A stretch of DNA of 64,000 nt from Iris pallida (GCA_029216955.1 JANAVB010010791.1:10988438-11052437); one strand, 5' to 3'. Counted from the first letter of the stretch, positions 8,808 to 20,836 are shown. Notes: generated by a model not told the origin, from the sequence alone. Made by a program: numbers and translations.

Positions 8808-9808
8808 TGGCATGGAGAGAAGGTTTGCTCCTCATTCCCTCACGTACTTCCAACATGAACTTGGATATGTAGGTGCATTCTGTTGACGAAGTGCTCCCGA
8901 GGGTGAAGATGTGACGTCGTGTTGTCTTCGATGCACTTGAAGGTGACTGTTACATCCAAAAGACGGAGTCGAGGGCTTCCGAGGCAGGCGGAACGTGCCT
9001 GTTGCATCCAAAGATAAGGATGTTCGGGCCTCGTCTCCGTTATTCCGGAAGAGCCGTAGATTGGAATGGCGGTGCTAGGCTCTCTCTTCCTTCAAAGTGG
9101 GTGCCGCCCACTTTGATTGTGTTGAAAGCTCTTTTGCCATAATTTCGATCACGGTCTTCCTTGGTCTTTGGAGGCTCTTTCGAAACCTCCCCTGGCCACA
9201 GCATTTGCGGTGCTCTTCTCTTCCCTGGTTCCAGCCAGAGGGTTAAATGCTTTGCTTGGCGAAGCACTTATCAGGCGAGCCTGGCTGGAAGAGCGGCACA
9301 TAACTGGGCTCTGCTCGGCCAGGTGAGCCTGGTTAGAAGAGTTGCACATAACTGAGCTGCTGAAGGGATGCACATAACTGAGCTGGGTGCACATAACTGA
9401 GCTGCTGAAGAGATGGTAGGATGCGCCTGGCTGGAGGCGCATGACATCTGTTGCGCCTGGCTGATAGCGCATGGTGACTGCTGCGCCTATCGGAAGGCGC
9501 ATAGCGGTTGCTGGATGTAGATCTAGGATCCTTCCTTTGTAGAAATTCTCCTTTGTACCATCTTTTCTAGACATGTAATAGACTTTTATATATAAAATAA
9601 AAAGTCCTTCTTCGAATGTCTATGGCTTATTCGATTAGCTGTCTGAGTTCTGGCGCATATAATGCCTGGCGCATGGGTTTTCTGGTTGTGAAATTCCATG
9701 CTTCTACAGTTATAAGCCGAAAGAGCCCTACTGTCACACAGGTGTAAATAGCCTGAAGCGACACGGTATACTAGTCGGACTACTGCTAGCTGGGATCCGG
9801 CCCCTACA

Positions 9809-10306
9809 ACTTTGTGTATTTTTGGTTAATTAATATTAATTATTTTTCCATAACACAAGTATTTCAAATTATACTATGCATAAATTTTAAAACCTGTATC
9901 AATTTTCTTTTCTGTCCTGACTACCCAGAGACCGAACTCAGACCGAGCTCTGTCCAAACTCGAGCTGAACTCGGTCCAGAGTAATCAGAACAGAATCTGG
10001 ACAGTCAGATTCTCCTCTTTAAAACCCCTAAAAACTTCATCTTCTTTATCCCAAAGCAGCCGAAATCTACCTGAAACCCTAACCCTAGCCACCCTATATT
10101 AACTCCCTTTTCCAAGCCTCTTAAGCCCTAAAAGTTTGGATTCAGAGCTATCTCGGGGTTCTTTTCTACTTTTTCTATTCAATTTCGGTATATCTCCTTA
10201 ACTTTCAAGCCTCTTAAGCCCTAAAAGTTTGGATTCAGAGCTATCTCGGGGTTCTTTTCTACTTTTTCTATTCAATTTCGGTATATCTCCTTAACTTTCA
10301 ATTTCG
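9809..10306 (+). other. AT-rich junction, then 5' leader of a plus-strand transposon ORF
   Basis: From 9809 to about 9930 the sequence is AT-rich and unassigned. From about 9930 there are repeated GACCGAACTC / GAGCTCTG words, then TTTAAAACCCC and CCTAACCCTAG words, typical of the leader of plant retrotransposons. The words GAACTCTG and AACCCTAACC recur in the LTR at 62193-63260, so the two may be the same family. A 93-base tandem duplication lies just before the start codon. Confidence 0.4.
10113..10298 (+). repeat. 93-bp perfect or near-perfect tandem duplication
   Basis: The block starting CAAGCCTCTTAAGCCCTAAA and ending TATCTCCTTAACTTT occurs at 10113-10205 and again at 10206-10298, abutting. 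The copies look identical by eye, which points to a recent event. It lies immediately upstream of the ATG at 10307. Confidence 0.9.
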
Positions 10307-11420
10307 ATGGCTCCCAAAATTCCTCATTCTTCTAAAAAATGAAGGTTGGAGAAGTTTCTTTCTCCAATGTTCAAGAGGAAGGTTTATTTTATCTATTTAG
10401 TCCCGCCATCGCGGACGGTGACTATTTTGGTAATTTTATTTTCGTATCACAAGATGCTTCAAATGAATGGTTCAATGATTTTCACCAACGAAAAATTTGT
10501 TCGAACTGTCCAATCAATTTTAATTTATTTTTTGATCATACAAACGTCTTTGAACACTTCAACCTTGTACACCTTGTTCAATCTAGTTTTTCTATTTATT
10601 CTAATGCAATTAACATGTTTTATTGCAATCTATCGGTCACTAAAGGCACGATTAAATCAAAAGTCGGTAGAATTGACATAGAGTTTGATGCCGATGATCT
10701 GGCAATCATGCTTCATATTCCCAATGTAGGGGAAGCATTAGTGGATATCACCTCAGTACAATTTCCAGCCCATGTGACTTTTGACACTTTTCATGATTAT
10801 TTATGTGCACCAAATTTTCGTCCACAAGGTAGTCGTCGCCCCAAGCATCTGAACAACTATTTTTATGATTTGCATTAGATGGTATTTTCTGCTATTCTTT
10901 CAAAACAAACCTCTACCGATGCGATCATATACTTGGAACTCTTAGCCATTTACCATCTTCACTTCTAAGTTCCATTAGCCTTCCTAAGACTATTATCGCT
11001 AGTGCAGAAAGATGTCGTAAGAAACTGGGATGACTTTACTACGCGATGTATCTTCCTTCACATCCTCCCACTGGTGTCACCCTTGAGTCTCTTCAGGCCT
11101 TGATGATGGATCAATTTAGGTCCATGGATTTTTGTACCACCCTTCATTTACAGGCTATATCCAACACCATGAGGGATATTACCTATAGTTTTGCTCACAA
11201 CCCTGGTGGCCCTATTCCCATAGTTTGTGACCCCTTGGTGATTGGTTATCGCATTGATGATCGAGAGGCTCAGCGATACTTTGACCCTCCCGACTACTAC
11301 TCATGGACTCGAACAAGTCATGAAACACGAAAGCACGATAATCAAAAAATAATGTATGTAGAGATCCATGACACTAATCCATGTAACAATGTGTCAACCA
11401 GCAAGATAACATATGCATAA
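10307..11420 (+). pseudogene. Broken plant-transposon ORF, PF20167-like
   Basis: An ATG at 10307 starts MAPKIPHSSKK and stops at 10340. The frame then shifts at a run of six A to the long frame 10339-10878 (179 codons). Its middle, SNAINMFYCNLSVTKGTIKSKV followed by IDIEFDADDLAIMLHIPNVG, resembles the uncharacterised 'putative plant transposon protein' domain carried by several plant LTR elements. After a TAG at 10876 and further frame breaks, a last fragment at 11046-11420 (MYLPSHPPTGVTLESLQALM) looks like its C-terminal part. No function is known for this domain. The gene is dead. Confidence 0.5.
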
Positions 11421-12043
11421 ACATGAAATGGAAAGACTACTATGAATCGAAAGCAATCAGAAAAGTGTACTTGCCTGAGGTCCTTTGCTGGGGAAACCAA
11501 CAATTCCATTGAGTTCAGACTAGTTCGATTAGCCTAGGTCGATATGAGGGAGTTCGGTTTGCAAGAAAATAGTAAATGTTCGATTAGGCATGATCGAGAA
11601 CAATATAACCTAAGAGAGAAATTTAATTTAGGAAAAATATATATAAATTTTTAGGAAAAAAATATTTAAAACTATTTAGAAGCTATATACTAAAACATAT
11701 TTAGAAATTTATTCTTTAAGAAAGTAATCCGTTATTTATCATTAGTCAAAAATATTTAGAGACAATTCTAGATCAATTTGGAATAAATTATTTATGAATA
11801 TTAATATATGTACACATATAGGTTTTAAAAATTATTACGAACATAATAAGTAATAAACCTCTTTAAGAAAATATTTATTTTATAAAGCTAATAAATAAAA
11901 TTAGTAATAATAATTTGAGAAACTATAGTTATATTTAAGAACCATATCCCCACTGTAAAATATTTCAAATAAATAATACAAAATCTAGGTAATTTATTGT
12001 AAGGCTAAATTCAATTCTTTATTTACAATATAAATTTGGAAGA

Positions 12044-12044
<1 letters not shown>

Positions 12045-12109
<65 letters not shown>
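12045..12109. repeat. (TA)n microsatellite
   Basis: An uninterrupted TA run of about 65 bases in an AT-rich segment of block G1. Confidence 0.98.
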
Positions 12110-12111
<2 letters not shown>

Positions 12112-12359
12112 ATATTGTTGGTTATCTAGTTGGATTATTTGCTAGCTACATATTAGCAAAAGTTTTTACTAAAATAACTGTAATAATATGCTAATCCTAA
12201 CAATTGTTAATAACATTAATACACTCCTTATTAGGCATAAAGAAATACTATATGAGATCTCATAATATATAACATGTTCCTATTGGTGTACATAAACATA
12301 CTAAACCATAGAATAAAAGTCCAGCTGTTTAGACTAGGAAATAGGAAGAGAGAGAACGA

Positions 12360-13560
12360 AAGGGGGAGAATTTGGAGGGCTCACCTACGGTGCTCTGACA
12401 GTCGCTGATCGTGGCCGCGGGCTAGCTGGCGGCCGACGGATCTGGGGCTCGAGGGGGCGAGGAGAAGGGCGCTGGTTCCCGGTGGTGAGGCGCGGCATGA
12501 GCTTCACCGCGGAGGAGAGTCGCTCCCGTGGCGGCTCCGGCTACTGTTCGTCGCCAGATCCGGCATACGTTGGAGTGCGAGGTGGAGGAGAGAGGCCGCT
12601 GGCTTTTACGGAGGCTCCGGCGATCAGTCATGGGAGCGGAGGATCTCGGCCGGCGGAGAGATGCTCGATGTGGCGCCGAGGTTACGGATCTGTCGCCGGA
12701 GACACTTGATCAGCGGCGGCGAAGTAGTTCCAGCTGCTCTGGGGAGCGGTCGCGCCGGATGGCGCTCGCGGCGACGGTGATGTTCAGGTGATGGTGGCGG
12801 ACAACGCACGTGGTTGCGGGGATGCGGGTTGTGCTGCTTGTCGGCGGTTAAAGGTGGCACGACGCCGAGCGGTGGGAGGGACGCGGCATCCGCGGAGGAT
12901 CGAGGGGAACGACAGTGGTTGCTGTCGTTGGGCGACAGGGCGCCGCGGGATCTAGATCTGACCGGCGGCGAAGCGAGCCGAACACGGACTTCGAGGTATC
13001 GCTAGTTGTGAGGCGCGGAGAACCAGTTGGCGGATAAGAACAGTCCGAAAGCTAGGGCACGGCACCGACGGAGTGGTTATCGACTCTCCCAGAGGATAGC
13101 CCATCGTCGAAGTCGCACGGAGAAGAGGGCAGAATTCACGATGGCCGACCTCGATACGATGGTGCGGCGAGGTCGGTCGGGTGACTCCGGGTATGGTTGC
13201 TGCGTCGGAGACGGTGGCTTCAGGCGAAGTTAGGCTGGGTCGATATATGGATTTCTCTTGTATTTGGTTTTGGTTCGTATCCAGTATCGAACACAGAATT
13301 TTGTGTACTGGAAATCAGCGGAATGGGGTGGTGGACACGGGACATTCGGGTCGAACCCGACTGACACGGCACATATTCTGTGTATTGTTTGTTGGAGGAG
13401 GATTCGGGTGGGTGGCTGGTGTGAACGTGGTGGCTTGCTGTGGTGGATGGAGGTGGTTTACCTAACTTCGAGATATTGGGGAAGAGGGTGTTGGCTACTG
13501 CGATGACTCGGTGTCGAGGGGGATGGTGGCCAGGAGGGTGATGATGGTATTGGCGTTGGT
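12360..13560. other. GC-rich island inside the G1 LTR-like block
   Basis: About 1.2 kb rich in CGGCGG, GATCTG and GGCGGAG words, in strong contrast to the AT-rich flanks. Open frames on both strands are short and of low complexity. On the minus strand it lies downstream of the TATA-like box at 13607, where a transcript leader would be. A matching but different island is at 42390-43200 in G2. It is probably untranslated LTR leader, not a host exon. Confidence 0.5.
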
Positions 13561-13606
13561 GTTGTTCGTGTGGTTTGCTTGTGAATTGCTTGAAACAAAC
13601 TAAGAG

Positions 13607-13618
13607 GTTTATATAGGC
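13607..13618 (-). promoter_or_regulatory. TATA-like box of LTR block G1
   Basis: The minus strand reads GCCTATATAAACC and is followed downstream by a C/A-rich stretch (CAAGCAATTCACAAGC) typical of plant transcription starts. Confidence 0.5.
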
Positions 13619-13915
13619 TAGCAAGTTTTCCAAAGATATGGATAACATAATAATTTAAAGGAGTAGATAGGAATACTAATTTAAAAGAAAATCTTATCGT
13701 AAGTTCCATGTAAAATTCAATCCTCCAACTAAAGCAAATAGTTTAAATTCTAATAGATAGTCTTATCATAAATTTAAATCCCAAATAATTATTTTAAACA
13801 TAATTAATCCAATCTAAAATATGATATTTGATAGGAATAATATCCAAAGTATTGCTTAATATTTTATTGGACGATTTAAATCATATAATTCAATTACATC
13901 AAATTAATTATCACG

Positions 13916-13918
<3 letters not shown>

Positions 13919-13990
<72 letters not shown>
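13919..13990. repeat. (TA)n microsatellite
   Basis: An uninterrupted AT/TA run of about 72 bases. The frame drawn across it encodes only Tyr-Ile repeats and is not a gene. Confidence 0.98.
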
Positions 13991-13991
<1 letters not shown>

Positions 13992-14399
13992 GATAATATC
14001 TATCAATTTAAATCAAGGAAATCCAAATCCAGTAATGGGTTATGCCAATAATATTATCAAAGTAAATTTAGTAATATTTGATATTAGCAAACTTTTAATA
14101 TATTTATATTAGATAAAGTGTAAGACTCCTAATAGATAAAGCCTCCATTTACTTAAATCAAATGAATCTTTAAACCAGAACTATCATAATCTATTAATTA
14201 ATTAAAATTGATATTAATGTAAATAAATACTCGATAATATCGAGTAATATTAAATCACACAGAATTATATCAATTAGACGGTCATCATAATAATTTAAAA
14301 ATGCCACTTATTTATCAAATAATTTCAACATACAAATTCAAATATTTAATTAAATAATAAACTAGGTCATCAATTTAAAATGTCTTAAGGAGGCCTGGC

Positions 14400-15706
14400 A
14401 AAATTAGGGTTAGGGTTAGAGATTTGGGGACATTTTTTGGGATTGCAAATTTTCGAAAATTAGGGATGTGAGGCTTGCTATTGCGGTGGATTAGATTTTG
14501 ATGAGAGTCTTATTTGAACACAAATAATAAAAGTAATAATTTTGAAAATTCGGGAAGAGGAGTTACAACATAACCTGACAATCTTTCTTCTACAACGAAT
14601 TATGAGTTATACAACTAATTCTATTATCTGAACTTAATGTATAATCCTCTCTTCGACATTCAAGACAAATCAGGTAGCTATCTTCCGAACTAGTTAAATG
14701 ATCAATTCGTTCAAACTCCAAAGTATATTACTGTCTATATCTTAGTTCATCGTGCAACACATTCCTTCAATCTTATCATTCTACACTAACTCAAATCATT
14801 GATCAATTTTATCTTAAATCCTTAGTCTTTTTCGTATTCTCAAATTTAAACTTCTATGTGCGCTATCTTCCAATCGCGCTATTTTTCCTTATTCACATTC
14901 GAAACTCAAACCCGTTTAGTCCTGCCACAATGTTTTCGTATACGATCCATATTGATTCCTCGACTGAGTCATCCATTTCGTTTCACATTAACTTCTCCTC
15001 GATCAATCTATCTATTGTATGATTTTGCATTTCTTTCTCAGCGCATTCCCAATCTGATGTACGTCTTTTCTTGTTTCGCCCAAATCAATCTCGTACGAGT
15101 TATCTAAATTTAAGACTAACTTATAACACTCATTCTAAGGCTTTGTGTTATCCCATCTCTTGCTGATAGACTCAATGGAACCCCAAATCATCAATTGATC
15201 AAATATCCCCAAGGCTTTTCCATATACCACTCAGGGATCGAGTCACTCGACAAATCCCCGAGACTGATTTTAATTCATAACTAATTTACTTAAGTAACCT
15301 ATTGATCTATTCCTTAAGATTCAAGCACGATCCATCTATATTGTATTGACGATATCATCCTTCGATATTACCTCTATCGTTAACTAACCAACATCTCATG
15401 AATCGAGTCCAACTTATTTTCGCCCAAAAATATTTTGATCCCGTATACGACTCGCTATCATCAACACAAACATTGGTGTGTATTACCCAGCATAACTCAG
15501 TCAACAAGCCTTACGTGAAACTATCTTTGTTTCAATAAAAAAATACTCGAATGCAATTTACAAAATATCTAGACTTATTGTATGGAATATCCTGCGAAAC
15601 ATTGAGAGAGAGCGCCAACAACATCGATTACACAAACAACAACATCAGAGTTCAAAAGAATACTATCGGAAGTCCATGGACGTAAAGCAGTACACTGATA
15701 CCACTT
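14400..15706 (-). repeat. Internal (post-primer-site) part of an old minus-strand family C element
   Basis: Non-coding by eye. It lies directly inside the primer site at 15693-15703 and shares words with the corresponding part of the C copy at 35100-35470 (for example CTTATTGTATGGAATATCC near 15573 versus CTTATTGTATGGAACATCC near 35237). No gag or pol motif was found. The far end near 14400 is undefined. Confidence 0.45.
15693..15703 (-). promoter_or_regulatory. Primer-binding site, initiator Met tRNA type
   Basis: The minus strand reads TGGTATCAGTG four bases after an LTR end (CGGGACATGACG). The standard plant retrotransposon site is TGGTATCAGAGC. This fixes the element's orientation as minus, with its 5' LTR to the right. 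Confidence 0.65.
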
Positions 15707-17400
15707 CGTCATGTCCCGATTCCGCAGAACCGATCATCCTCGCTAGGGCGTGATACCAAACGAGCTTAAGTTGCACTTGTGCAAGACGAATACCAAAACG
15801 GTTGATTGAGCAGCTAAACGACATAGTCGCATAAAAGTCCCAAGCAGCTAAGGCGAATCAACATAAACATATAGAAACAAACTTATCTTTATTGATCTTG
15901 AAAAAAAGATTACAACATCTCGAAGCCAAGATTACAATCACTCTGTAACTATCTCTCTCTCTCTCTCTAAATGCAATCACTCAGCCCTTTTTCATCTCTC
16001 AATACAAAACAATCATGCCCTTAGGTTTATAACTTGAAGAAGACGATGTCTATATATTTTGTCATGTATAAGTGAAGTCTTCAATGCGGTCGCTCGCATC
16101 AAAATGCCAAGGAAACTCCATGCCTCGACGCATCCAAGAGAGCTTCGTACCGTACGAGTTGCTACCTAAAATATGCATACAAACTATGGGGATATCAGTA
16201 CATTGTGGTGGGGAGGCCTCTCGCCCACCAATACAAAACCAACACGTTATTTTAGTGAGTGATCACTATAATTTTAATGGTCTTTCTAATCTTGTCTTAG
16301 GATCAATTTCATGGTAGAACTATAAAACCTACTTGTGTTACAACATCGTGATCATGCCACAAAACCCATCTATGTAACAACATCGTGGTTGTGCCTTGCA
16401 ACATAGTGTAAATTTACCCATACTTACTTTCGGCCTTCCCTGTTCATTACAACACTTTGTGTCAAACTAGTAAACCATAACACCACATATCGTGCCGAAG
16501 CACGCTTTCTACTGAAGCCAAATCTTAGGCTCATTAGTTTCATGATTTGCATCCACTCTTAACTTAATCTATGAAATGCACACGGAACGTTGCTATTATG
16601 TCAACTCAATCTATAATGAAAGTCATTGGCACCATAAGCCATCTTGAACTATATTGCATACGACGACTATTCGAGTATGAGGTACAAGCTCCATCGAAGG
16701 TCCTGCATCTTGTATAGCGACGTACAATAGATAAGGGTCGTATTGTTACTGAAGGATGCATAAAACCCAGTTCCCCCTGGGTCGATACGATCTTGGTGTC
16801 CCGACGATTCTTTCGAAGAACTCAGACCATATGCACAAGTTATCCATGACCATACAAGACTACTTAACTCTCCGTACTTCTAAATCCATATCTTTTCTCA
16901 CTTTCCAACATCATACAACTCCCAAACCAGGGACTGCCTCGATGACCAACCGTCCAGAGAAATTTCCATGTTAAAATACTTTTTTTGACTCAAACTTAGA
17001 AACGACTATTTGATAGCCCTCCTGCTTAACTTGAACCAATCGTATTATGTGCAGTTCGACCAACTGAGTCATACTCTATATTGTAATCCTTGAAACCGTA
17101 GGAATGTGTATGCTATGAATAACATTGAAATAGTGGGAACATATAGACTATGACAACAAGCTGATAGTCTATGCGACAACATAGAAACTTCTACTTTACC
17201 CAAGTCATGGGATCAAAAACCAAGTGCCAATTTAAAAACCCAACATGAAGTGGTATCTAGGAATCAATTTTACTCCATGTTCTATGCAAATATGATATAA
17301 AATGGAATTATTCCCCTTAAATATGTAGGTCTGTCTATTTTATTATCATACCTACTCATTGCATAAGAAAGCATCCATTTATTAGGTGTGAAGGCGAAGT
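15707..17400 (-). repeat. 5' LTR remnant of an old family C element (minus)
   Basis: The inner edge at 15707 reads CGTCATGTCCCGATTCCGC, matching the family C ends at 30225, 35473 and 44498 (TGTCAYGYCCCGATTC). Further right, GGATGCATAAAACCCAGTTCC (about 16755) and CACAAGTTATCCATGACCAT (about 16833) match the C copies near 31546 and 61313. An AATAAAG-type poly(A) word is present on the minus strand near 15890. The outer end is not resolved, and 17400-17940 holds nothing I recognise. Confidence 0.5.
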
Positions 17401-17939
17401 AGAGACGAGTTCATCGAAGCCACCCGCCTGAACGAAGAGTTGCCTCGATCGAGATAAACTTTGAGCAAGTTACTACATAGCCAAGTCTGAACATCGTTGC
17501 TTCAATTGATTCATCTTGTTGAACTGAGTGGATGGGGGTAATACACTAATTACTAACCTTTGCAGTTTGGGAATTTTCTATTGGTTATCTGCCTTGTTAT
17601 TTTTTTAAATTATTGTAGCCTAGCAGGTACATGTATATATAGCAGATACACCACCCAGAAGATCTGTATCCTAAAAAGGTAAGCCCCACTCTACGGTGAG
17701 CTAGTCGAAATAATATCTAGCAGTTGTCCTACTTGACGGTGTCTAGAATTGTGTCTACGAATATCTACAAATCCATGTAAAGGCCGGAATAAAGGTTATG
17801 GAAGTAACCAAAAATCTTTCCACCCAATGCATGTAGGTAATCAAGCTAGTTGTTTAGTGCTTAACATTTTCATTTATGATTTCAGGTATGGTATTTTATA
17901 GAATCTAACCTAAACATGATATTTTTCTCGTGGATATGT

Positions 17940-18891
17940 AAGACTGGACAAGACAAGACAAGACAAGGCATACTACAACAAGCCTCAACAGAAAAATTCA
18001 ATAAGCTAGAAGCGGGAGTGTGCTACGATGAGCCACTATATATTAATACTGGACAGTATGAGAATTAGGAGTACGCCATGATAGGCCACCATCGGGCAAT
18101 GCTAGATAATATAGGATATGCGGGATAGCAACCACGTACTCATGTAATCAAAATCGGGACTAGATATGGCATGAGAAGTACAACACAATAAATCTGATTA
18201 AGCATGGCAGTATATAGTAGAAAAAATGTTATGACACATACAAAAGTCTACTATCAAGAGAAAACTAAGACAAAAATCACAAGAATTGGAAACATGGAAG
18301 TCCACTCGAAAGATCCGATGGATTGTCGCAGATATCCGACAAATCATCTGATTGGTCACAATAGGTTTTGTTTCATAAAAAGGGTCATTCGGAAGATTCG
18401 GCGAATTGCTACGGATCGTCGAAGAAATTATAAAAATTGGGCAAAAATGAAAAAAATATAAGAACGATTTTCAGTACAAGGATCCTGTCTCAAGTCTCGC
18501 CCAAGTAATATCCAGCTATAACCAATATTATGAGTAAGGCTCATATAGCATATGGACTAAGTCTGGTAATAACTCCCGTATCATTTTCGATACCCAGTTT
18601 TCCAACTAAGAAAATAATAAGACTTTGCAGAAAGTCAAAACCTAGTTCAACTAAAAATCCAAAATGGTCAAATAGACGAGAATCTCAAAAGAAACATATT
18701 TAGTAAAGCATGTACTAGGAAATAATGAACTTTCTATACTGAAGAAAATAATAACAGCAGTAGAACAATAACGTTCAGTAGTTAAACAAGATATATTTTC
18801 CTAAAAACAAGCTCGCAGTGTAACTCTTCTCTCTACCACCAAGAGGGGTTCAGAAATCATACTTTGAGGCCTCGAGACCAAGCTCCTAGCT
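17940..18891 (-). repeat. LTR E, left part (minus), split from its right part by element D
   Basis: Read on the minus strand, this matches the inside of the D LTRs: the block CTAGGAGCTTGGTCTCGAGG (18866-18885) corresponds to the D segment at 21303, and the TTGTCTTGTCC words near 17950 to 20480. It stops at TAGCT (18887-18891), which is repeated at 23582-23586 across element D. The left limit near 17940 is where similarity fades. No LTR terminus is seen there, so this end is truncated. Confidence 0.6.
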
Positions 18892-19250
18892 TGTGAAACT
18901 CATCTCATAGTATCTATATTTGTATATCGATATATATTTTATACTGTATTCTATATTTTTTTCAACTTTCGATAAACAGTAGGAAAAGCTTTATTTTTGG
19001 GACTCCACTCCTTAATCGGCAATACCATAGGTATACCGATGTGTACCAACGGTACATATACTTCCAGGGAGATATTTCCACTTTTAAAAAATTTTGATTT
19101 CAAATATTTTCTTGAATAGTGTTCTGATATTTTCATTAACAGTATGTAGATATCTTCATGAATAGTAATGATTCTTTGTTTTCTTCTAAATGGTCAACAT
19201 CGATTCAGATCGATTTGCGGATCGTGATTGGACGGTCATGATTAATTCAC

Positions 19251-19262
19251 CTCTATATATAC
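19251..19262 (+). promoter_or_regulatory. TATA box, D left LTR
   Basis: CTCTATATATACGAC, with a matching copy at 21211-21222 in the right LTR. It lies about 360-375 bases into each LTR. Confidence 0.6.
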
Positions 19263-19779
19263 GACTTTATTTTTTAAAAATTTTACAATCTCTCTCCACC
19301 CTTCTTCTTTTCTCGTTTCCTCTTCATTTTTCTTGTGAGCTTGGAGATTGGTCTCGAGGCCTCAGAGTGTGGTTTCTGAACCCCTCTTCGTGGTGGAGTT
19401 GAAGAGCTAGACTTGGAGCTATATTAGGCAAGTACATTTTGTCGAACTATTGAACAATTATTGTTTTTACTACTATTTGGTTTTCTGTTGGCTTGATAGT
19501 TCAGTATAGTCGAGTCTTGTTTTAGTAAATATATTTCTCTCGTAATTATCGTCATTTGACCATCTCAAATTTTGGTTTGAGCTAGGTTTTTATTTGCCGT
19601 AAAATCCTGATATTTTCTTAGTAGGAACTCTGTATCAAAAATGATACCGGAGTGATTGCCATGAGACTTAGTATACAGGTCATACACAACCTTCCTCTAA
19701 TATTGTTTTTACGGTTACAATTGAGTTCTATAACTTTTGGGAGTAGATTTGGTTTCAAAACTTGTTTCAAGTCCCTAGT

Positions 19780-20100
19780 GTTTTTTATCGCATACAAACG
19801 ACATACCGCTGGCATATCGGTGTATACCGACGACATACCAATTTGTGGGTCTTTTTCAAATTAATAATCTGCTGTTAAAATTAACGGTATAATGTCGGTG
19901 TACTGGTCTATACTGTTGGTATACCGATCATGTACATTATTTCTAGCATGTTTGGTGTCCCATTGTCTGGCAAACCGATGGTGTACTGGTCCGTACCGAC
20001 GGTACACTGGTGCAACAAATGTTTTTGACAGAGAGAGTTTTATAGTTTTGGACCGGCATACCGTTGGTATATTAGAGTATACCACCGATAAATCGACATG
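19780..20100. repeat. ATACCG/CGGTAT motif field in D left LTR
   Basis: At least ten variants of TATACCG, CGGTAT, TACCGAC and CGGTGTACTGG occur here in both orientations, often making short palindromes such as GGTATACC. The right LTR has the equivalent field at 21765-22080. The field lies 500-850 bases downstream of the TATA box. Confidence 0.75.
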
Positions 20101-20836
20101 GTACCTATGTTTGATATATTTTTTTATTTTGTTCCAGTTTTTTGATTTCTTGCTACTTATTGTTTCCTGTATATGTTATATCATGTTTCTTGCTATGTAT
20201 CACCATGCATACCTGGATTTCTTTTACTGTATTGTTAGACCCGATCATGATTTTCTTGAGCACGTAGTTACTATTCTGTTATTCCAGCACATGTCTATCA
20301 TACTTGATAGTGGTTCGTCATGGCGCTCTTGATTCTTATCTTATATAGCTTGATATAGTGGCCTGTCGTGGCGCACTTTTGATTCTCGTCATGTTTAGCT
20401 TGATATAGTGGCTCGTCGTAGCACACTCCTATCTTGATACTTTTATTTTTGTTGTGACTTGTTATAGTGCACTCTTGCTTGTCTTGTCCAGTATTGTATG
20501 TTTCGTGCCTAGAATGGATTCTTTGGAATGCCATACCCGGAATCCTGAGTGAAAATGTTAAGGACTAAACTATTAGCTTGATTATTTAGATGCATTGGAA
20601 GGAGAGATTTTTTTCAGTTGCTTACAAGCCCTTTTATTCCGGCCTATACAATGGACTTGTTGCTATGTACCACTATGCATACATGGATTTCTTTTACATT
20701 CCTTGTATATTATTCTGTCTGGATTTAATAATTTATGAGTTTCCTGTCTTGGTCTTGATAACATGCTTTCATGGATTGTTTGCATGTTTTTGTTGCCTTA
20801 TGGAAATTTCGAGGATGGAATTTTTCTAGAGAGAGT

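Larger units (their letters stand above)
1..9808 (-). mobile_element. Tat-lineage Ty3/gypsy retrotransposon, degenerate, cut by window edge
   Basis: On the minus strand one reading frame runs from an ATG at 7467 to position 1. It encodes, in order, an N-terminal region, gag, protease, a G-patch-like linker, reverse transcriptase, RNase H and a second RNase H. That order, and especially the second RNase H, is characteristic of the Tat group (Tat, Ogre, Retand) of plant gypsy elements. In-frame stops stand at 6382, 5608, 4546, 4201 and 2206. Integrase and the 3' LTR would lie left of the window. Upstream of the ATG is about 2.3 kb of promoter-bearing sequence that I take as 5' LTR plus leader. 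Its outer edge is placed at 9808 because the minus strand there begins TGTAGGGGCCGG and the base composition changes sharply. I could not find a primer-binding site, so the outer limit is tentative. Confidence 0.8.
7468..9808 (-). repeat. Candidate 5' LTR and leader of the Tat element
   Basis: No plausible coding sequence is seen. The region carries a minus-strand TATA box (7766-7775), two plus-strand TATA boxes (8684-8693, 8798-8807), three CACGTG G-boxes (7975, 8346, 8775), and a very high density of GCGCAT/ATGCGC hexamers at 7800-8640 and 9420-9670. The minus strand begins TGTAGGGGCCGGATCCCAGC at 9808, an LTR-like start. The inner LTR edge is not resolved because I cannot see a tRNA-complementary primer site before the ATG. 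Confidence 0.5.
11430..14390 (-). repeat. LTR-like block G1 with GC-rich island (minus orientation)
   Basis: This AT-rich block holds a sharply bounded GC-rich island (about 12360-13560), a minus-strand TATA-like box (GCCTATATAAAC, 13607-13618), and the word TACTTGCCTGAGGTCC near 11470, which recurs in blocks G2, B1, B2 and I. The order of these parts matches G2 at 40543-43794, so I read it as a diverged minus LTR of the same family. I could not fix its ends or find target duplications. Short frames in the island on both strands show no recognisable protein. Confidence 0.45.
18892..20664 (+). repeat. Element D left LTR, 3' truncated
   Basis: Aligns by eye with the first ~1.7 kb of the right LTR at 20837. 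Shared landmarks are a TATA box (19251-19262), GGCAAGTACATTTTG (about 19428), a field of ATACCG/CGGTAT words (19780-20100), and GCCTATACAATGGACTTGTT (about 20642). It breaks off inside TTGCTATGTACC, a word that also occurs elsewhere in the LTR, so the deletion may have used that short homology. Confidence 0.75.

Noticed and set aside
12422..13709. Several frames on both strands in the GC-rich island, up to 142 codons
   Set aside because: High GC lowers stop frequency on all frames. The peptides are low-complexity Arg/Gly or Pro/His/Ser and overlap one another on opposite strands.
14402..14422. GGGTTAGGGTTAG, telomere-like
   Set aside because: Only about two units and not the plant TTTAGGG repeat array; likewise the GGTTAGGGTTTTT near 62910.
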